Assembly: GCA_947378965.1 (NCBI GenBank)
Contig: CANCMG010000001.1
Location: 1 to 64,000, forward strand
Direction of reading: 5' to 3'
Length of the DNA stretch: 64,000 nucleotides
Source: Alcaligenaceae bacterium
Lineage (GTDB): Bacteria > Pseudomonadota > Gammaproteobacteria > Burkholderiales > Burkholderiaceae_B
Below are positions 51,023-59,655 of this stretch, one piece after another; positions within the stretch are counted from its first letter, which is position 1; each line of letters opens with the position of its first letter. The notes below the pieces were generated by a model, which had not been told where the DNA came from, ran no database searches, and saw only the letters and a program-made list of their open reading frames with translations. A program made the translations under genes and the position numbers.

Positions 51023-52173
51023 ATCGGGTTCCTGGCGATCAATTGTTTCGCAATAATGATGCGCTGCATCTCGTTGGTACCTTCGCCAATAGTCAACAGC
51101 GGCGCATCGCGATAAAACCGCTCGACCAGATATTCTTTTGAATAACCATAGCCACCATGAATGCGCATCGCCTCCATGCTGTTCTCTAAGGCCGATTCAG
51201 TCGCAAATAGCTTTGCCATGCCTGCCTCCATGTCGCAACGCTCGCCACGATCGTAAGCCTCGGCCGCGCGCATGGTTAACAAGCGAGACGCTTCGGTTCG
51301 CGTGGCCATGTCACCTAGCTTTAGCTGAATCGCCTGATGCTCGCAAATCTGCTTGCCAAACGTCTTACGCTGCTGCGAATATTTAACCGCCTCGTTTTGC
51401 GCCGCCTGAGCGACACCTACACCACGCGCCGCAACGTTAATCCGACCCAGCTCAAGCCCGTTCAGAATCATCTGCAAGCCCTTGCCCTCTTTTTCGCCAA
51501 TCAACTGATTTGCAGGGACTCGGCACTGATCAAAAACCAGCTCGGCCGAGTCAATCCCTTTGTAGCCAAGTTTTTCAAGCTTTCGGCTCGCTCTAAAGGC
51601 ATCACTTTTTTCAACCAGAAATAAACTCATCCCTTTGTGACGCGGACTTGTATTCAAATCTGTTTTCACCAAGACGGCAAAACAATTGCCGTAAATGCCA
51701 TTTGAGATCCACATCTTGTTGCCATTGATGATGTAGTCGTCGCCGTCACGCACCGCCGTTGTGCGAATCGCCTGCAAGTCAGTGCCACAATCGGGCTCAG
51801 TCAACGCAATGCCACCTCGCAGTTCACCGGTTGCAAAACGGGGTAAAAACGCTTGCTTTTGTGCGGCCGTACCGTTGCGCTGCAGGGCAGCAGCCATAAT
51901 CACATGCGAATTAATAATGCCAGACACCGACATCCAAACCACTGAAATATGTTCGATGATCTTTGCGTAGGTCACCGTTGACAAACCTAGTCCACCATAC
52001 TCAGGCGCAATCAGGCAGCCAAACAGACCCATCTCTTTCATTTTTTCGACAATCTCGGCGGGATACTCATCATCATGCTCGAGTTGCCAAGCAAACGGCT
52101 TGACTTCTTTCTCTAAAAAACGATCAACCATATCTAGAATAAGTTGCTCTTGGCCTGCGTCTTGGGTGCTCAT
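51019..52173 (-). CDS. acyl-CoA dehydrogenase
   Basis: 384 residues with the three-part fold: N-terminal helices with FGCLIAPEYGGLGLSTVTYAKI, the FAD strand region GGIALTEPDCGTDLQAIRTTA and NGNKMWISNGIYGNCF, and the C-terminal helices ending IHGGYGYSKEYLVERFYRDAPLLTIGEGTNEMQRIIIAKQL. The residue region YGY...E near 353-356 matches the glutaryl/short-branched-chain type. It oxidises an acyl-CoA to the 2-enoyl form, passing electrons to ETF. It is the first gene of the three-gene overlapping operon with the CoA transferase and gntR. Confidence 0.94.
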   Translation of the reverse strand: MSTQDAGQEQLILDMVDRFLEKEVKPFAWQLEHDDEYPAEIVEKMKEMGLFGCLIAPEYGGLGLSTVTYAKIIEHISVVWMSVSGIINSHVIMAAALQRNGTAAQKQAFLPRFATGELRGGIALTEPDCGTDLQAIRTTAVRDGDDYIINGNKMWISNGIYGNCFAVLVKTDLNTSPRHKGMSLFLVEKSDAFRASRKLEKLGYKGIDSAELVFDQCRVPANQLIGEKEGKGLQMILNGLELGRINVAARGVGVAQAAQNEAVKYSQQRKTFGKQICEHQAIQLKLGDMATRTEASRLLTMRAAEAYDRGERCDMEAGMAKLFATESALENSMEAMRIHGGYGYSKEYLVERFYRDAPLLTIGEGTNEMQRIIIAKQLIARNPI

Positions 52174-52332
52174 TTATTTATCTCCAGTACTGCGCTAAAA
52201 ATAACGATCTATCTATATCAATTGAGTCTGGACAACCTCGGGCGCATCAGCTAGACAACATCTTCTCTTCGAGGCATCAGCTGACCATCATCTTTTCATC
52301 GGTCGCCCTGCGGTCAAACGTTCATATGCTAG

Positions 52333-53739
52333 TCACTCGACACGACCGAGGCATTGCGCCAAGTCACGCGCCGAGACTTTGTCAAGATTCAACACCTGCT
52401 TTTCTATTTCAAGACTGCGCGCGGTTGAAACTTGTCTGGCGGCGTTATCGCGATACTTTGTCACGATGTCTTGCTCAGTGAGCGGACGGTCAACCGAGCC
52501 TCGATTCATCGCTTCACGCTCACGAATCACTCGTCCGTCTTTCAACTCAACGATCACCTCGCCATCAAAGTATTTTGGAAATTGACTATTCGGATCAACC
52601 GAATAATCGGTGATTGCGGCAAGCGCCAATACGTGTGGATCTGAGAGCGCAGGCTCATCAATATCATCCAATGTCAGGCGCCCTTTTAACAGCGCCGTGC
52701 CCACAAGATAAGGAATGCTGAACTGTGCCTCGTACGAGTTAGCGGGCTTACGTTTGGCCTCTTCGGGCTCACAAACGGTTTTGACAGTTTCGGCGGGCAC
52801 AAGCACCTTGATCCGCTTGATCTGCTCGGCGCGAATGCCTTGTTCATAAATACGCGTTGCAGCGTCGACAGCCGCATGCGTGAAATGGCAAGCGGGCAAG
52901 GGTTTGACAGAGACCCGGTCAAGTTCCCAGACTCGTCCAAGATCCTGAGTTGCCAAATTCAAGTCATAGTCATCACGTCCAACCAAGTGGCTTGCATAGA
53001 GACCAAACCGACCCTCATAGGCTAAACGGGTTCCTGTGTAGCCATGGCGTCCAAGCGTGGCGGCCGTAACCCCGGCATAGCCCGCCCAACCTGGATGCAT
53101 GCGTTTATTCCATGCGCCATCATTTAAAAATTCTAAACTACCCGAGGCAACCGACAACGCAAGGCCCTGCGCGTCGACGTACTGCCTCTCGTTAAGCCCC
53201 AACAACCAACCCGATGCCATGGTGCAGCCAAAGGTGCCGATGAGGCCAGTTGGATGAAAACCGATTTGATGAAACCCGCCTTTGGCCACGGATCCCAATC
53301 TTGTGGCAATCTCAACACCCAGCACAAACGCAGTCAATAAATCGTCACCGCTTTTATTGTGGTGAGCGGCCATTGCCAGAGCCGTTGGTAAGGTTGAAGT
53401 GGTGGCATGAATCACGCCTTGCGCATGTGTATCGTCGTAATCCAGCCCATGAATCAAGATGCCGTTCATGAGAATTGAGTTTCGAAGGTCAAACCGTTTG
53501 TCAGAGCCCAAGACAACCGAACGACCGCCAGAATTCAATTCACTGATCGCTGCCATGGCACGCTTTGAAAAGTCGTAGCCGTGCGACGCCACTGCGATTC
53601 CAAAAGCATCTAGCATCAAAAGCTTAGCGCGTTCGCGCACCGCAGGCGGAATATCACTCGCTTTAAAATTAACTGCAAAGTTTGCAAGTTGCTCTGAAAT
53701 GGCTTGGCCAGGAGCGGGAGAGGTTTGTTGTTGTGTCAT
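52333..53739 (-). CDS. MmgE/PrpD family protein
   Basis: 468 residues. RERAKLLMLDAFGIAVASHGYD opens the helical domain; GLDYDDTHAQGVIHATTSTLPTALAMA, HPTGLIGTFGCTMASGWLLGL and KPLPACHFTHAAVDAA are family motifs. Members dehydrate, decarboxylate or epimerise tricarboxylic or similar acids. It belongs to the minus-strand block between the Bug receptor and the acyl-CoA dehydrogenase; the 160-bp gap after it holds no gene. It is distinct from the family member at 28549, so the organism has at least two such enzymes. Confidence 0.85.
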   Translation of the reverse strand: MTQQQTSPAPGQAISEQLANFAVNFKASDIPPAVRERAKLLMLDAFGIAVASHGYDFSKRAMAAISELNSGGRSVVLGSDKRFDLRNSILMNGILIHGLDYDDTHAQGVIHATTSTLPTALAMAAHHNKSGDDLLTAFVLGVEIATRLGSVAKGGFHQIGFHPTGLIGTFGCTMASGWLLGLNERQYVDAQGLALSVASGSLEFLNDGAWNKRMHPGWAGYAGVTAATLGRHGYTGTRLAYEGRFGLYASHLVGRDDYDLNLATQDLGRVWELDRVSVKPLPACHFTHAAVDAATRIYEQGIRAEQIKRIKVLVPAETVKTVCEPEEAKRKPANSYEAQFSIPYLVGTALLKGRLTLDDIDEPALSDPHVLALAAITDYSVDPNSQFPKYFDGEVIVELKDGRVIREREAMNRGSVDRPLTEQDIVTKYRDNAARQVSTARSLEIEKQVLNLDKVSARDLAQCLGRVE

Positions 53740-53763
53740 TGTCTTGATCTCGTGTTAGTCACG

Positions 53764-53947
53764 CTTGTTGTGTCAGTATTTTGGCTTAAGATTCGTCAAA
53801 CTTATTGGGTCAGTATTTTGGCTTAGGATTCGTCAATCTTGTTGACGCAATATCTTGGCTTGGGATTCGTCAAACTTGTTGACACAATCTCTTGGCTTAG
53901 GATTCGTCAAACTTATTGGGTCAGTATCGCAAATCGGATTAGTCAAC
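53764..53947. repeat. 37-bp tandem repeat, five copies, spanning the Bug stop codon
   Basis: Units start at 53764, 53801, 53838, 53875 and 53912 with core ttggctta(a/g)gattcgtcaa. The last unit includes the stop codon of the Bug receptor (53939-53941). The array fills the gap to the MmgE/PrpD gene downstream. Confidence 0.85.
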
Positions 53948-54916
53948 TTTCGCACCAGAGAGCTTCACTGCAATCGCCCAGCGCTTGAGTTCTTCTTCAA
54001 TGAAGCTGCGAAATTCACTGGGTGAGTTGCCAACCGGCACAGCACCTAAAGCCCCTAGCTTGGCAGCAAAGTCTTTTTCACGTAGCGCACTCATCGAAAT
54101 CTTTGACAGTGTTTGGATAACAGACTCGGGGGTCTTGGCTGGCGCAACCAAACCGATCCAGGCAACCGCTTGAAATCCTGGATAGCCCGACTCGGCTACG
54201 GTAGGAATATCGGGCGTTGCAGCCGCGCGCTGGGCACTTGAAACTGCGATTGCGCGCAGGCGCCCCGATTGAATATGGGGGATCGCGCCAGGGCCCGTTT
54301 CAAACATCGCCGAAATGCGCCCAGCCATCAGATCAGTCAACGCGGCAGGGCCACCTTTGTAGGGCACGTGCGTCATGTCGATATCAGACGCCTGTTTAAA
54401 TAGCTCCATGATCAGATGGTTTGTCACGCCACTGCCGCCCGAGCCATAATTGATTTGGCCCGGACTTTTCTTAGCGAGGGCAACCAAGTCTTTTATAGTT
54501 TTAATCGGCAGATCAACATTCACCACAAGATACTGCGGCACAATTGCGATCAAACTAATGGGCGCAAAATCGCGCAACACGTCATAAGGTAGATCTTTGT
54601 ACAACGCGGGGTTCACCGCAAGTGTTGCGCTCGACCCCATCATCAACGTCAAGCCGTCAGGAACCGCTGCCGCAACGATTCGACTGCCTAAGATTCCAGA
54701 GGCACCCGCACGGTTATCAACAATAAAACTGGAGCCCGGAATATTGTCTGCAAATTTTTGCGCCATATAACGCGCCACCACATCAGTCGCCTGCCCGGGC
54801 GGAAAGCCAACAATCATTTTTACCGGATTTTCTGGATACTGCGCGTGACTAACTGAGGCGATCGAAGTCAAAAGTATCGCGCCAATGGCCAAAGCAGCTC
54901 GTTTCAAAGTTTTCAT
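53939..54916 (-). CDS. Bug/TctC-family periplasmic receptor
   Basis: 325 residues from the ATG at 54916, which begins the signal peptide (MKTLKRAALAIGAILLTSIA, then SHAQ); the longer frame upstream is not credible. QYPENPVKMIVGFPPGQATDVVARYMAQ, NRAGASGILGSRIVAAAVPDGLTLMMGSS, YGSGGSGVTNHLIMELFK and HVPYKGGPAALTDLMAGRIS are typical. It binds a carboxylate in the periplasm, presumably the substrate of the surrounding catabolic genes. Its stop codon lies in a 37-bp repeat array. Confidence 0.92.
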   Translation of the reverse strand: MKTLKRAALAIGAILLTSIASVSHAQYPENPVKMIVGFPPGQATDVVARYMAQKFADNIPGSSFIVDNRAGASGILGSRIVAAAVPDGLTLMMGSSATLAVNPALYKDLPYDVLRDFAPISLIAIVPQYLVVNVDLPIKTIKDLVALAKKSPGQINYGSGGSGVTNHLIMELFKQASDIDMTHVPYKGGPAALTDLMAGRISAMFETGPGAIPHIQSGRLRAIAVSSAQRAAATPDIPTVAESGYPGFQAVAWIGLVAPAKTPESVIQTLSKISMSALREKDFAAKLGALGAVPVGNSPSEFRSFIEEELKRWAIAVKLSGAKVD

Positions 54917-55005
54917 GTTTGTCTCATTATTTTTAATTGAAAATCGAGACATTAAGTCGCTAGGTCTCGTCATTTTTTGAAACACTATCCGTTATACGGC
55001 TACTT

Positions 55006-55506
55006 TTAATCCCCAACACCATGACCACGCTTAGACACCAAGGCAGAACGAATGAAGTTCATGATCTCAACTCCGTTCTGATTAAACGCCCGTGTTTTGA
55101 CAGTCACAATACCTTGCGTCGGGCGGCTCTTAGATTCGCGAATTTCAAGCACTTCAGATTCGGCGTAGAGCGTATCGCCGGCAAAGACCGGCGCTGTCAG
55201 GTTGATTTCTTTCCAACCAAGATTTGCAACCGCCTTGGCGCTGATATCGTTAACGGTCATCCCCAAGACAACCGCAAGGGTGAGCCCACTGCTCACAAGC
55301 AATTTTCCAAATTCGCTTTTTTCAGCAAAGGCCGCATCGCAATGCATCGGATGAAAATTCATCGTGAGCAGCGAAAAATGGATATTGTCGGCATCGGTCA
55401 AGGTGCGACCAGGCCGGTGCTCGTACACTGCGCCTAACTCAAAATCCTCGAGATAGCGGCCATAGCTTGTTTGATAGCGCTTGTGACCGACTGTCTTAAT
55501 CTCCAT
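55006..55506 (-). CDS. MaoC-type hot-dog dehydratase
   Basis: 166 residues. GRYLEDFELGAVYEHRPGRTLTDADNIHFSLLTMNFHPMHCD carries the hydratase D/N-x5-H motif of MaoC proteins; VLGMTVNDISAKAVANLGWKEINLTAPVFAGDTLYAESEV and the GIVTVKTRAFNQNG strand complete the fold. It resembles mesaconyl-CoA or (R)-specific enoyl-CoA hydratases, so hydration of an unsaturated acyl-CoA is expected. It stands between the TRAP permease and Bug receptor genes and has a perfect palindrome upstream of its ATG. Confidence 0.88.
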   Translation of the reverse strand: MEIKTVGHKRYQTSYGRYLEDFELGAVYEHRPGRTLTDADNIHFSLLTMNFHPMHCDAAFAEKSEFGKLLVSSGLTLAVVLGMTVNDISAKAVANLGWKEINLTAPVFAGDTLYAESEVLEIRESKSRPTQGIVTVKTRAFNQNGVEIMNFIRSALVSKRGHGVGD

Positions 55507-55533
55507 GACTTGCCTCTTTGTACGGTTTATTTG

Positions 55534-55547
55534 TTTGTCCGGACAAA
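55534..55547. promoter_or_regulatory. 14-bp operator-like palindrome upstream of the MaoC gene
   Basis: TTTGTCCGGACAAA, perfect symmetry, 28-41 bp before the ATG at 55506. GntR-type regulators often bind such sites, and a GntR gene lies in the same block. A weaker relative, GTCTGGACAA, occurs at 52226-52235 in front of the acyl-CoA dehydrogenase operon. Confidence 0.5.
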
Positions 55548-55608
55548 GTGTCGCTTAAGTTGCGGGGGACTGTCAACTCGATTCTGAACCCCTGCACGCT
55601 GCGACAGT

Positions 55609-57624
55609 CTAAGCGGCAGCCCCTTGTCTGAGCTTTTGATGCCGTAACCATTGTGTCACTAAAACTAACCCAAAGCCTACGAACCCAATGACATCGGTCA
55701 ACCCAGAGGGGTAAGCCAACGCCACCCCCGCAACAACCATCACGGCGCGTTCAATGACGTTGGTCTTTTCGATGAACCAACCCTGTAAACCACCGGCCAA
55801 ACAGATCACGCCAACGACGGCGGTTACGCTTGTCCAAGCGATTTGCATCCAGTCTGCTTGCAGCAAACCTTTCATTGAACCCATCAATAACAGCCCAGTC
55901 CCAGTTTGATCCAGCGTAAACATGAAAGGCACCAGAATAGCTGGAGCGACGTATTTCCAAGTTTGCAGCGTTGTCTTATAAGGGTCACCTTTGCAAATCG
56001 CAGCGGCGGCAAAGGGGGATAACGCTGTCGGTGGCGATACCTCAGACAGCACCGCGTAGTAAAAGATGAACATATGCGCGGCAAAGGCAGGCACGCCTAA
56101 ATTAATCAGTGCGGGGGCTGCAATCACCGCGCAGATGATGTAAGAGGCCGTGACTGGGACAGCCAAGCCCACCACCCACACCACAAGCGCAGTGAAAATG
56201 GTGGTTAACAGCAACGAACCGCCTGCATACTCAATCACAATTGAACTGAACTTCAAACCAAGACCAGTGAGCGTCACGGTGCCAACAATCAAACCCGCTC
56301 CTGCGCAGGTGACAGCGATCGCCAACACGCCTGTGGTGCCAGAGGCCAGGGCTTTGGTGAGATTGGAGCGATACAGACCAGAGACAAAGGGCTCTTTACC
56401 CGTCAGCCAGTCCCACGACAGGATCGCAGTGTCGCGGCGCAACATGCTGCTAGCAGCGGAGACGACCGTCGCCCAAAACACTGACATCACGGGTGAAAAG
56501 CCATACAGCATGAACACCACGATCGAAATTAAAGAAAAGAAATGAAACCAGTATTTCTTTGTGAGCGACCACGCACCTTCGGCAGATTCGAAATGGATAT
56601 TTTTCATGCCGTATTTACGGACATCAATCTCAACCATCACAAACAAGCCGAGGTAAAACAAGATGGTGGGAATACACGCCATCAACAGCACATCGAGGTA
56701 AGAGATCTTTAAAAAATCGGCGATTAAGAAGGCCGCAGCGCCTAGTACGGGCGGCGAAATAATCGCGCCTAAACCACCCGCAGCTAGCAAACCACCGGCA
56801 GCATTACGCTCATAGCCAACCTTTTCGAGCATTGGGGCCGCGACCGAACCAACGGTGACTGTGGTGGCTACACCTGACCCCGAAGGGCCGCCCAATAAAA
56901 AGGATGACAGCACAATCGTACGGCCCACGCCAGACGACTTACCGCCCATCGCTGCAAACGAAAAATCAATAAAGAATTTACCCGCGCCGGTGAACTGTAA
57001 AAATGCACCAAAAATCGTGAACAAAATAATCAAGGTTGCTGAAACATCGACAGCGGTACCGAAGATACCCTCAAGCGTCATATACATGTAACCAACTAAG
57101 CGATCAATCTCGTAGCCCTTATGCGTCCAGGGTGCTGGCAGATAATTTCCCAATAGGGCATAGAGTAAAAAGCAGGCTGTGACGATCACAAGAATCATGC
57201 CATTGGTACGCCTAACAGCTTCTAAAATCATCAAAATGAAAACAACCCCCACCATGACATCGAGTTGATTAGGGGCCGTGTTACGGTCGGCGAAGTCATC
57301 GCCTCCGGTCAAAATGTAGTAAACAATATAGAGTGCAGCCAATGCAAAAACGATGTCCCACCACATCAATCTATTTTTAAACCGCGCTGTCAGCGGAAAA
57401 CTCAAATACACTAAAAATAAAACAAGCCCCACGTGAATGGTGCGCAACTCTTGTGTCGGCACGATCGAATAAGCGGCATACAGATGAAACAGAGACAAGC
57501 CGACAGCCACAAGGGTGATAAACACCGCGAGCCAGCCACGGTAATTGTTTGAATCACCCTCCTCTTGCTTAATAAATGCATCGAGTTGCTCTTGCGTCGC
57601 TGCATCGATAGAGGATTGGCTCAT
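55609..57624 (-). CDS. TRAP transporter fused permease (TAXI type)
   Basis: 671 residues from the ATG at 57624. About seventeen membrane helices; a small-permease-like first part (to about 150) and the large DctM-like part with GGPSGSGVATTVTVGSVAAPMLEKVGYERNAAGGLLAAGGLGAIISPPVLGAAAF, the core signature, and EVSPPTALSPFAAAAICKGDP near the end. The fused 4TM-12TM arrangement goes with TAXI receptors, one of which is encoded directly upstream. It imports a carboxylate with sodium or protons. Confidence 0.93.
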   Translation of the reverse strand: MSQSSIDAATQEQLDAFIKQEEGDSNNYRGWLAVFITLVAVGLSLFHLYAAYSIVPTQELRTIHVGLVLFLVYLSFPLTARFKNRLMWWDIVFALAALYIVYYILTGGDDFADRNTAPNQLDVMVGVVFILMILEAVRRTNGMILVIVTACFLLYALLGNYLPAPWTHKGYEIDRLVGYMYMTLEGIFGTAVDVSATLIILFTIFGAFLQFTGAGKFFIDFSFAAMGGKSSGVGRTIVLSSFLLGGPSGSGVATTVTVGSVAAPMLEKVGYERNAAGGLLAAGGLGAIISPPVLGAAAFLIADFLKISYLDVLLMACIPTILFYLGLFVMVEIDVRKYGMKNIHFESAEGAWSLTKKYWFHFFSLISIVVFMLYGFSPVMSVFWATVVSAASSMLRRDTAILSWDWLTGKEPFVSGLYRSNLTKALASGTTGVLAIAVTCAGAGLIVGTVTLTGLGLKFSSIVIEYAGGSLLLTTIFTALVVWVVGLAVPVTASYIICAVIAAPALINLGVPAFAAHMFIFYYAVLSEVSPPTALSPFAAAAICKGDPYKTTLQTWKYVAPAILVPFMFTLDQTGTGLLLMGSMKGLLQADWMQIAWTSVTAVVGVICLAGGLQGWFIEKTNVIERAVMVVAGVALAYPSGLTDVIGFVGFGLVLVTQWLRHQKLRQGAAA

Positions 57625-57705
57625 AGGTATATCCAAAGTCATCAAACTGGTCGTGGGAAACAATCAAACATAGGCGATCGCTTTTATCCGTAAGCGATCA
57701 GACGC

Positions 57706-58656
57706 TCAGTCGATTTTGATACCTTGCTCTGTCAAGTATTTAATCGCACCCGGATGAAAAGGAATTGGGGTGGCCGCTTGCTTCTGGTCTTTCAGCGCAA
57801 GCGTGGCGTACTCTTGATGAGTACGCACCAGTTCAGCTTTATGGTCAAACATAGCCTTCACGATTTTATAGGCCTCGTCGTCGCTCATTTTTGAGCTAGA
57901 AATCAAAATATTCGATACCGAGGCCATTTGATTATCTTTCGCCATGCCGCTGTAAGTGGCCATCGGGATCACATCTTTAAAATATAAATCGCCATACTTT
58001 TTATTCATCGCGGCGACTTCAGTCGCGTGATCGATCATGACGATTTTCATTCCTGGGCTATTAGCCAAGTCAGTCACGGCTGCCGTCGGTAAGCCTCCGA
58101 CCCAAAAAAATGCATCAATCTTGCGGTCTTTAATCGCATTGACTGATTCAGCAACACTCAGACGCTCGCGCTTAAGGTCTTTATCTTTGTTTAGGCCAGC
58201 TGCCTCGATCAAACGAAACGCCATCACTTCGGTTGCGCTACCTGGCGAACCGGTACTGACCCGTTTGCCTTTCAAGTCAGCCATTGTCTTGATGTTGGTC
58301 GACTCAACCGTCACCACATGCATACGGTTGGGATACAAAACCAATAAGGTACTCAGGCCGACTTTTTTACCGACAAACTTACCCTCGCCTACCAAAGCAT
58401 CTTTGGCTGCATCAGACATTGAAAACGCGATGTAAGGCTTGCCTGAACCAATCAAATTCAAGTTATCAACTGAGCCACCGGTGACCTCTGCCGTTGCCGA
58501 CATACCAGCAACCTGCTTTGACAGCACCGCGGCTAGACCGCCACCCATTGGGTAATACACGCCGCCAGTACCGCCTGTAGCAATCGAGAGATTTTGTGCC
58601 TGAACGGTACCGCAAGCCAACGCAAAGAAGAGCGCTAGAGTTTTGATGAGTTTCAT
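57706..58656 (-). CDS. TAXI-family TRAP substrate-binding protein
   Basis: 316 residues from the ATG at 58656 (GGAG before it); the start matches a signal peptide ending VQAQ. LSIATGGTGGVYYPMGGGLAAVLSKQV is the TAXI signature, followed by DLKGKRVSTGSPGSATEVMAFRLIEAAGL. It binds the ligand for the fused permease that follows 81 bp downstream. The TRAP pair plus the Bug receptor show that the block imports at least one organic acid. Confidence 0.94.
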   Translation of the reverse strand: MKLIKTLALFFALACGTVQAQNLSIATGGTGGVYYPMGGGLAAVLSKQVAGMSATAEVTGGSVDNLNLIGSGKPYIAFSMSDAAKDALVGEGKFVGKKVGLSTLLVLYPNRMHVVTVESTNIKTMADLKGKRVSTGSPGSATEVMAFRLIEAAGLNKDKDLKRERLSVAESVNAIKDRKIDAFFWVGGLPTAAVTDLANSPGMKIVMIDHATEVAAMNKKYGDLYFKDVIPMATYSGMAKDNQMASVSNILISSSKMSDDEAYKIVKAMFDHKAELVRTHQEYATLALKDQKQAATPIPFHPGAIKYLTEQGIKID

Positions 58657-58735
58657 TTTAAGTCTCCGGAACATAACAATGAATGACCCTGCAGGCACAA
58701 AGGCTTGCAGCAATCACAACAATACGCAGCCAAGC

Positions 58736-59539
58736 TTACTCTTTATAGCTGGGATCAGCCTTATCCAGTTGACGCAGCATCGCCGGCCATTCAAGCACAC
58801 CGTAACGGCGTGTCACACTTGGATTCCATTGCGCGTTGGCTTTTGCCACCACATCTGCAGGCGGGATAATCAACTCGGCGTTACAGGCCATGGCGTCGAC
58901 CTGAACCTTACACGCGAGTTCAAGTCGATAGATACTATTAAACGCCTCAGGAATAGAAGGCCCCAACGCTAACAACCCATGGTTGTGCAAAATCATCACC
59001 TCAGCATCGCCTAAATCACGCTGCAAACTCTTTTGCTCTGACAAATCAACCGAGATCCCCTCAAAGTGGTGATAAGCGACGTTAGCAAAACGTGTTGCCG
59101 TTTGCGTCAACGGCAACAACCCGCACTTGAGCGTCGAGACCGTCATGCCAGCACGCGTGTGGGTGTGGATGATACAAGCCGCATCGGGGCGAGCAGAATG
59201 TATGGCGCTGTGGATCACAAAGCCTGTACGGTTGATGCCGTAGTCTTCATTTGGACGATCAACAATATTGCCGTCGATATCAATTTTGATCAGGCTTGAG
59301 GCTGTGATTTCTGTGTACAGCAACCCGTACGGGTTGATCAGATAGTGATTAGGCTCGCCGGGCACCATCGCTGAAATATGATTCGCGATCATATCGGTCA
59401 TGCCGTAGAGTGCCACGAGCCGATAACAGGCGGCAAGTTCGACACGCGTTTGCCACTCTTGCGCGCTCACCCGAGCTTTCAATGGACCTGGGGGGATTTT
59501 GGCTGCACTGCTCATCATGATTGGTGAAACGGCATTCAT
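58736..59539 (-). CDS. class II aldolase/adducin family protein
   Basis: 267 residues. ACYRLVALYGMTDMIANHISAMVPGEPNHYLINPYGLLYTEI, CIIHTHTRAGMTVSTLKCGLLPLTQ with the zinc H-x-H, and MILHNHGLLALGPSIPEAF with the third His are conserved. The Glu nucleophile region is present. It could be an aldolase or a decarboxylase; this long, adducin-like form is common beside TRAP systems. Together with the lyase upstream it should perform early steps on the imported acid. Confidence 0.88.
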   Translation of the reverse strand: MNAVSPIMMSSAAKIPPGPLKARVSAQEWQTRVELAACYRLVALYGMTDMIANHISAMVPGEPNHYLINPYGLLYTEITASSLIKIDIDGNIVDRPNEDYGINRTGFVIHSAIHSARPDAACIIHTHTRAGMTVSTLKCGLLPLTQTATRFANVAYHHFEGISVDLSEQKSLQRDLGDAEVMILHNHGLLALGPSIPEAFNSIYRLELACKVQVDAMACNAELIIPPADVVAKANAQWNPSVTRRYGVLEWPAMLRQLDKADPSYKE

Positions 59540-59655
59540 ATAGATCTCCTGATTTTTTATTGAATGTTATTTTGCAGTAAAGGGTTTGCCTGATTCAGAT
59601 CGTGCTGTGTCGAGGGCGCCGCACATCGCCAGACGCTCTTGAAGCCCGTTTTCAT

